Shown here piece after piece: positions 44,773 through 46,496 of a stretch of 46,496 nt of DNA (within the stretch, counting starts at the first letter, position 1; each line of letters starts with the position of its first letter). The notes under the pieces were generated by a model. That model had not been told where the DNA came from and searched no databases. It was given only the letters and a program-made list of their open reading frames with translations. The stretch comes from Desulfosporosinus sp. HMP52 (lineage in GTDB: Bacteria; Bacillota; Desulfitobacteriia; Desulfitobacteriales; Desulfitobacteriaceae): assembly GCF_000765145.1 (NCBI RefSeq), contig NZ_JMGA01000034.1, positions 1 to 46,496 of the forward strand. The letters run 5' to 3'. Both the position numbers and the translations under genes were made by a program.

Positions 44773-45024
44773 CTAGGCTTTATATAAATACCATTTACAT
44801 GTATTTAGCTCATATTTGAGTTCGTAGACCCTTAATTGTCCACTAACTTCACTTTGGCAGCGAAAAATAATCATGCGATTGCCGGCAAGCTTTTCCTCGG
44901 AGCGGGTAACGATTCGGTCAACTTTAACCACTACCTTGGAGGCGTCAGATGAAGCAATCTTATATCGAATTGGATTAGGGATTCCTTCTAGGTTGAACCA
45001 AGCAATCATCTCAACGGGTTGCAT
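44773..45024 (-). CDS. Small conserved-looking protein of unknown function
   Basis: This 83-residue soluble protein is basic and predicted to be mostly beta (VVVKVDRIVTRSEEKLAGNRM, then alternating strands), with one Trp near each end and two Cys (in FRCQSE and NTCKW). I do not recognise the family. A GAGG site 6 nt before ATG at 45024 supports translation, and a TTG start four codons upstream is possible. It sits on the minus strand between the DUF2179 and the universal stress genes. A real gene is likely from the clean ribosome binding site and normal codon use. Confidence 0.68.
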   Translation of the reverse strand: MQPVEMIAWFNLEGIPNPIRYKIASSDASKVVVKVDRIVTRSEEKLAGNRMIIFRCQSEVSGQLRVYELKYELNTCKWYLYKA

Positions 45025-45204
45025 TAAAATCCTCAATACATATCACCTAGCCTAATCAGAAATTGATTTTTGCGAAGCTGATTCTTTTATAAATACTTTA
45101 ACAGAACAGGTGTTCTCTGTAAAGAGTATGCCTGTTTCCTTGGAATTATACATACCCAAAATCAGAGGTTAAGCTTATAGCTTTAAAGAGCAATTATTAT
45201 TTAG

Positions 45205-45240
45205 GATTCAAGTGAATCAGATGGTATAATATAGTATAAT
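45205..45240 (+). promoter_or_regulatory. Promoter region of the first universal stress gene with a palindrome
   Basis: Two -10 like elements, TATAAT at 45225-45230 and 45235-45240, follow TTAGGA (45201-45206). GATTCA/TGAATC (45205-45218) forms a 14-bp palindrome with a 2-nt centre in the promoter spacer, a place fit for a repressor. Confidence 0.5.
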
Positions 45241-45280
45241 AGGAACTACGAAGAAAAATTTATTGTTAGGAGCTGAGTGG

Positions 45281-45709
45281 ATGTTTAAAAAGATATTAGT
45301 AGCCACGGATGCCTCGGAATATTCTCGTCGGGCTTTAATAACTGCTTTAGAAATAGCCCAAAAATATGATGCAGAAATTGAGCTTTTGTTCGTCAGTTAT
45401 ATCAGGGAGGCCTATTGGGGCAATAACGTTGCTTACGGAATCCTGGTTCCCCAAGAGCAAATTGATGAAGCAGGAGAACAAGCCTTAGAAGCAACCCTTC
45501 AAGGAATAGATGTAGGAAATATTTCCGTGCAGAAGAAAATGGTACAGGGCTATCCGTCAACAATGATTTTAGAAGAAGCTAAGAAACTAGAGGCAGATTT
45601 GGTGGTCATGGGAAGCCATGGCTATGGTCCAATTACAGGTTCTCTGTTAGGAAGTGTAAGTCAGCGCGTCCTTCCACGAGCGGAATGCCCGGTACTTATT
45701 GTAAAGTAA
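45281..45709 (+). CDS. Universal stress protein, copy 1
   Basis: This 142-residue protein is a single UspA domain: ILVATDASEYSRRAL near the N terminus and MGSHGYGPITGSLLGSVSQ near residues 112-130, the G-2x-G-9x-G(S) ATP-binding motif, so it is of the ATP-binding class. GGAG lies 8 nt before the ATG at 45281. The next gene (45907) is a close paralogue, so the pair arose by tandem duplication. Its function is unknown; the family is induced by starvation and stress. The promoter with its palindrome is directly upstream. Confidence 0.95.
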   Translation: MFKKILVATDASEYSRRALITALEIAQKYDAEIELLFVSYIREAYWGNNVAYGILVPQEQIDEAGEQALEATLQGIDVGNISVQKKMVQGYPSTMILEEAKKLEADLVVMGSHGYGPITGSLLGSVSQRVLPRAECPVLIVK

Positions 45710-45906
45710 GAAAATTGAAATAGGTAATATTAATTGAGGCCATATGGCAATAATATTGACTTGTTAGATATAAAGTGATAATCTGCAATCAAGGAAAATA
45801 TAGCCTGTTTTTACAAAACTTAAGATTATCCTAGGAACAGAAGCCCCGTAGTAGACAGATCATTAATGATGGTGGTAAAAGATCTGAAATAGTAGGAGGG
45901 TGAAGT

Positions 45907-46335
45907 ATGTTTAAAAGGATATTGGTGGCCACAGATGCCTCGGAGTACTCACGTCGAGCGTTTAAAACTGCCTTAGAGTTTGCCCAGAAGTTTCAGGCTG
46001 AAATTGTCCTTTTGTTTGTAGCTTATACTCCGGAAGCATATTGGGGTTATAATTCAGCCTATTCTATTGAAATTACTCTTGAAGAAATTGAAGAAAGAGG
46101 GAAGCTGACCTTAGAAGCCACTCTTGAAGGAATTAATACTCAGAATATCCCTGTCAAGAAAAAAGTAATCCAAGGGCACCCTTCGACCATAATTTTAGAA
46201 GAGGTTGTCACTGAGAATATTGATTTAGTGGTTATGGGAAGCCATGGCTATGGACCAATAGCCGGAGCGGTATTAGGAAGCGTAAGCCAGCGTGTTCTTC
46301 GAAGAGCAACTTGTCCCGTTCTCATCGTCAAGTAA
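45907..46335 (+). CDS. Universal stress protein, copy 2
   Basis: This 142-residue single UspA domain is closely similar to copy 1 along its whole length (same start MFKRILVATDASEYSRRA and same MGSHGYGPIAGAVLGSVSQR end), with the ATP-binding motif intact. AGGAGGG 6-7 nt before the ATG fixes the start. It lies 197 nt after copy 1, a gap that holds AGATC-rich sequence and no clear terminator, so cotranscription is possible. A strong hairpin follows at 46364. Confidence 0.95.
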   Translation: MFKRILVATDASEYSRRAFKTALEFAQKFQAEIVLLFVAYTPEAYWGYNSAYSIEITLEEIEERGKLTLEATLEGINTQNIPVKKKVIQGHPSTIILEEVVTENIDLVVMGSHGYGPIAGAVLGSVSQRVLRRATCPVLIVK

Positions 46336-46363
46336 AGTTAGGAAAACTGTCAATAAAATAATA

Positions 46364-46386
46364 AAAGGCCGTTGCCAACGGCCTTT
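46364..46386. repeat. Perfect 23-bp palindrome after the usp pair
   Basis: AAAGGCCGTTG and its complement are separated by one base (arms 46364-46374 and 46376-46386). It follows the usp stop by 28 nt. It lacks a T run, but the T-rich foot of the stem could allow termination. Confidence 0.65.
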
Positions 46387-46395
46387 CAGACCGTA

Positions 46396-46438
46396 GACAA
46401 AAAGGTGCCTTATGCAAACTGCATGGCACCTTTTTGTC
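46396..46438. terminator. Strong hairpin, likely bidirectional terminator
   Basis: A 14-bp perfect stem (46396-46409 with 46425-46438) encloses an ATGCA/TGCAT inner stem; A and T runs sit in the stem foot. It may end both the usp transcript and a gene entering from the right, outside the window. The last 58 bp (46439-46496) hold nothing I recognise. Confidence 0.75.
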
Positions 46439-46496
46439 TCTTAATAATGAATTGAGAATCTGAGGGCTGTCACTTATACCCATCGAACGCTGCCGA

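Overview
The window looks like chromosomal DNA of an anaerobic, spore-forming Firmicute. I infer Peptococcaceae (Desulfosporosinus or Desulfitobacterium type) from gene content and style: AT-rich DNA, strong GGAGG ribosome binding sites with frequent GTG/TTG starts, YtrH/YtrI sporulation proteins, a DmsA-type molybdoenzyme, a CooS homologue, a DUF3786 protein, a multihaem cytochrome and an S-box riboswitch. The genus is inference. No phage, transposon or CRISPR array is visible, so this is an ordinary chromosome segment of small, mostly independent operons.

Layout. 0-1.2 kb: 5S rRNA with its terminator (end of an rRNA operon), then ytrH-ytrI. 1.2-5 kb (minus): a DmsA/DmsB molybdenum oxidoreductase operon whose membrane-anchor gene (dmsC) survives only as a 45-codon stub, plus a DUF1330 gene. 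5.4-7.5 kb: ProX-type tRNA-editing protein, nitroreductase, the 3' end of a dead QueG-like iron-sulfur protein gene, and DUF3786. 7.8-12.5 kb: an OmpR-type response regulator/kinase pair preceded by four helically phased TTAAGA-like repeats, then a divergent MerR/MFS pair. 12.6-20 kb: DUF362 ferredoxin-like protein, then hybrid kinase - CheR - REC/PAS kinase, a signalling cluster without receptor or CheB. 20-23.3 kb: FAD/Rieske oxidoreductase, DUF2935, lone tetrahaem NapC/NrfH-type cytochrome. 23.4-26.9 kb: a one-component molybdate-type regulator divergent from modABC. 27.2-32.6 kb: kdpD-kdpE followed directly by ktrB-ktrA, with no kdpFABC. 32.7-35.2 kb: MarR-MFS operon with twin palindromic operators, then YggT. 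35.4-37.3 kb: a stand-alone CooS homologue in which one C-cluster cysteine is replaced by glutamate. 37.4-40.1 kb: metY-metA behind a SAM-I riboswitch. 40.2-46.5 kb: FluC, LysR, an orphan radical SAM maturase of the tungsten-oxidoreductase type, YueI, a HAD protein, a DUF2179 membrane protein and two tandem universal stress proteins.

How parts fit. Molybdenum/tungsten is a thread: modABC with its regulator could feed the DmsA enzyme and the tungsten enzyme implied by the radical SAM maturase, though no aldehyde:ferredoxin oxidoreductase is present here. Methionine synthesis is coherent: MetA carries Glu111, the marker of acetyl-CoA use, and MetY is an O-acetylhomoserine sulfhydrylase, both probably under one S-box. 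Potassium sensing (KdpDE) appears rewired to the Ktr/Trk uptake system. The most interesting single gene is the CooS homologue, whose predicted ligands (His, Glu and four Cys) resemble the hybrid cluster protein more than a nickel CO dehydrogenase. I did not find a clearly undescribed multi-gene system; the strongest candidates for a second look are that CooS, the ATT-start MarR, the kinase-CheR-kinase cluster and the two gene remnants.
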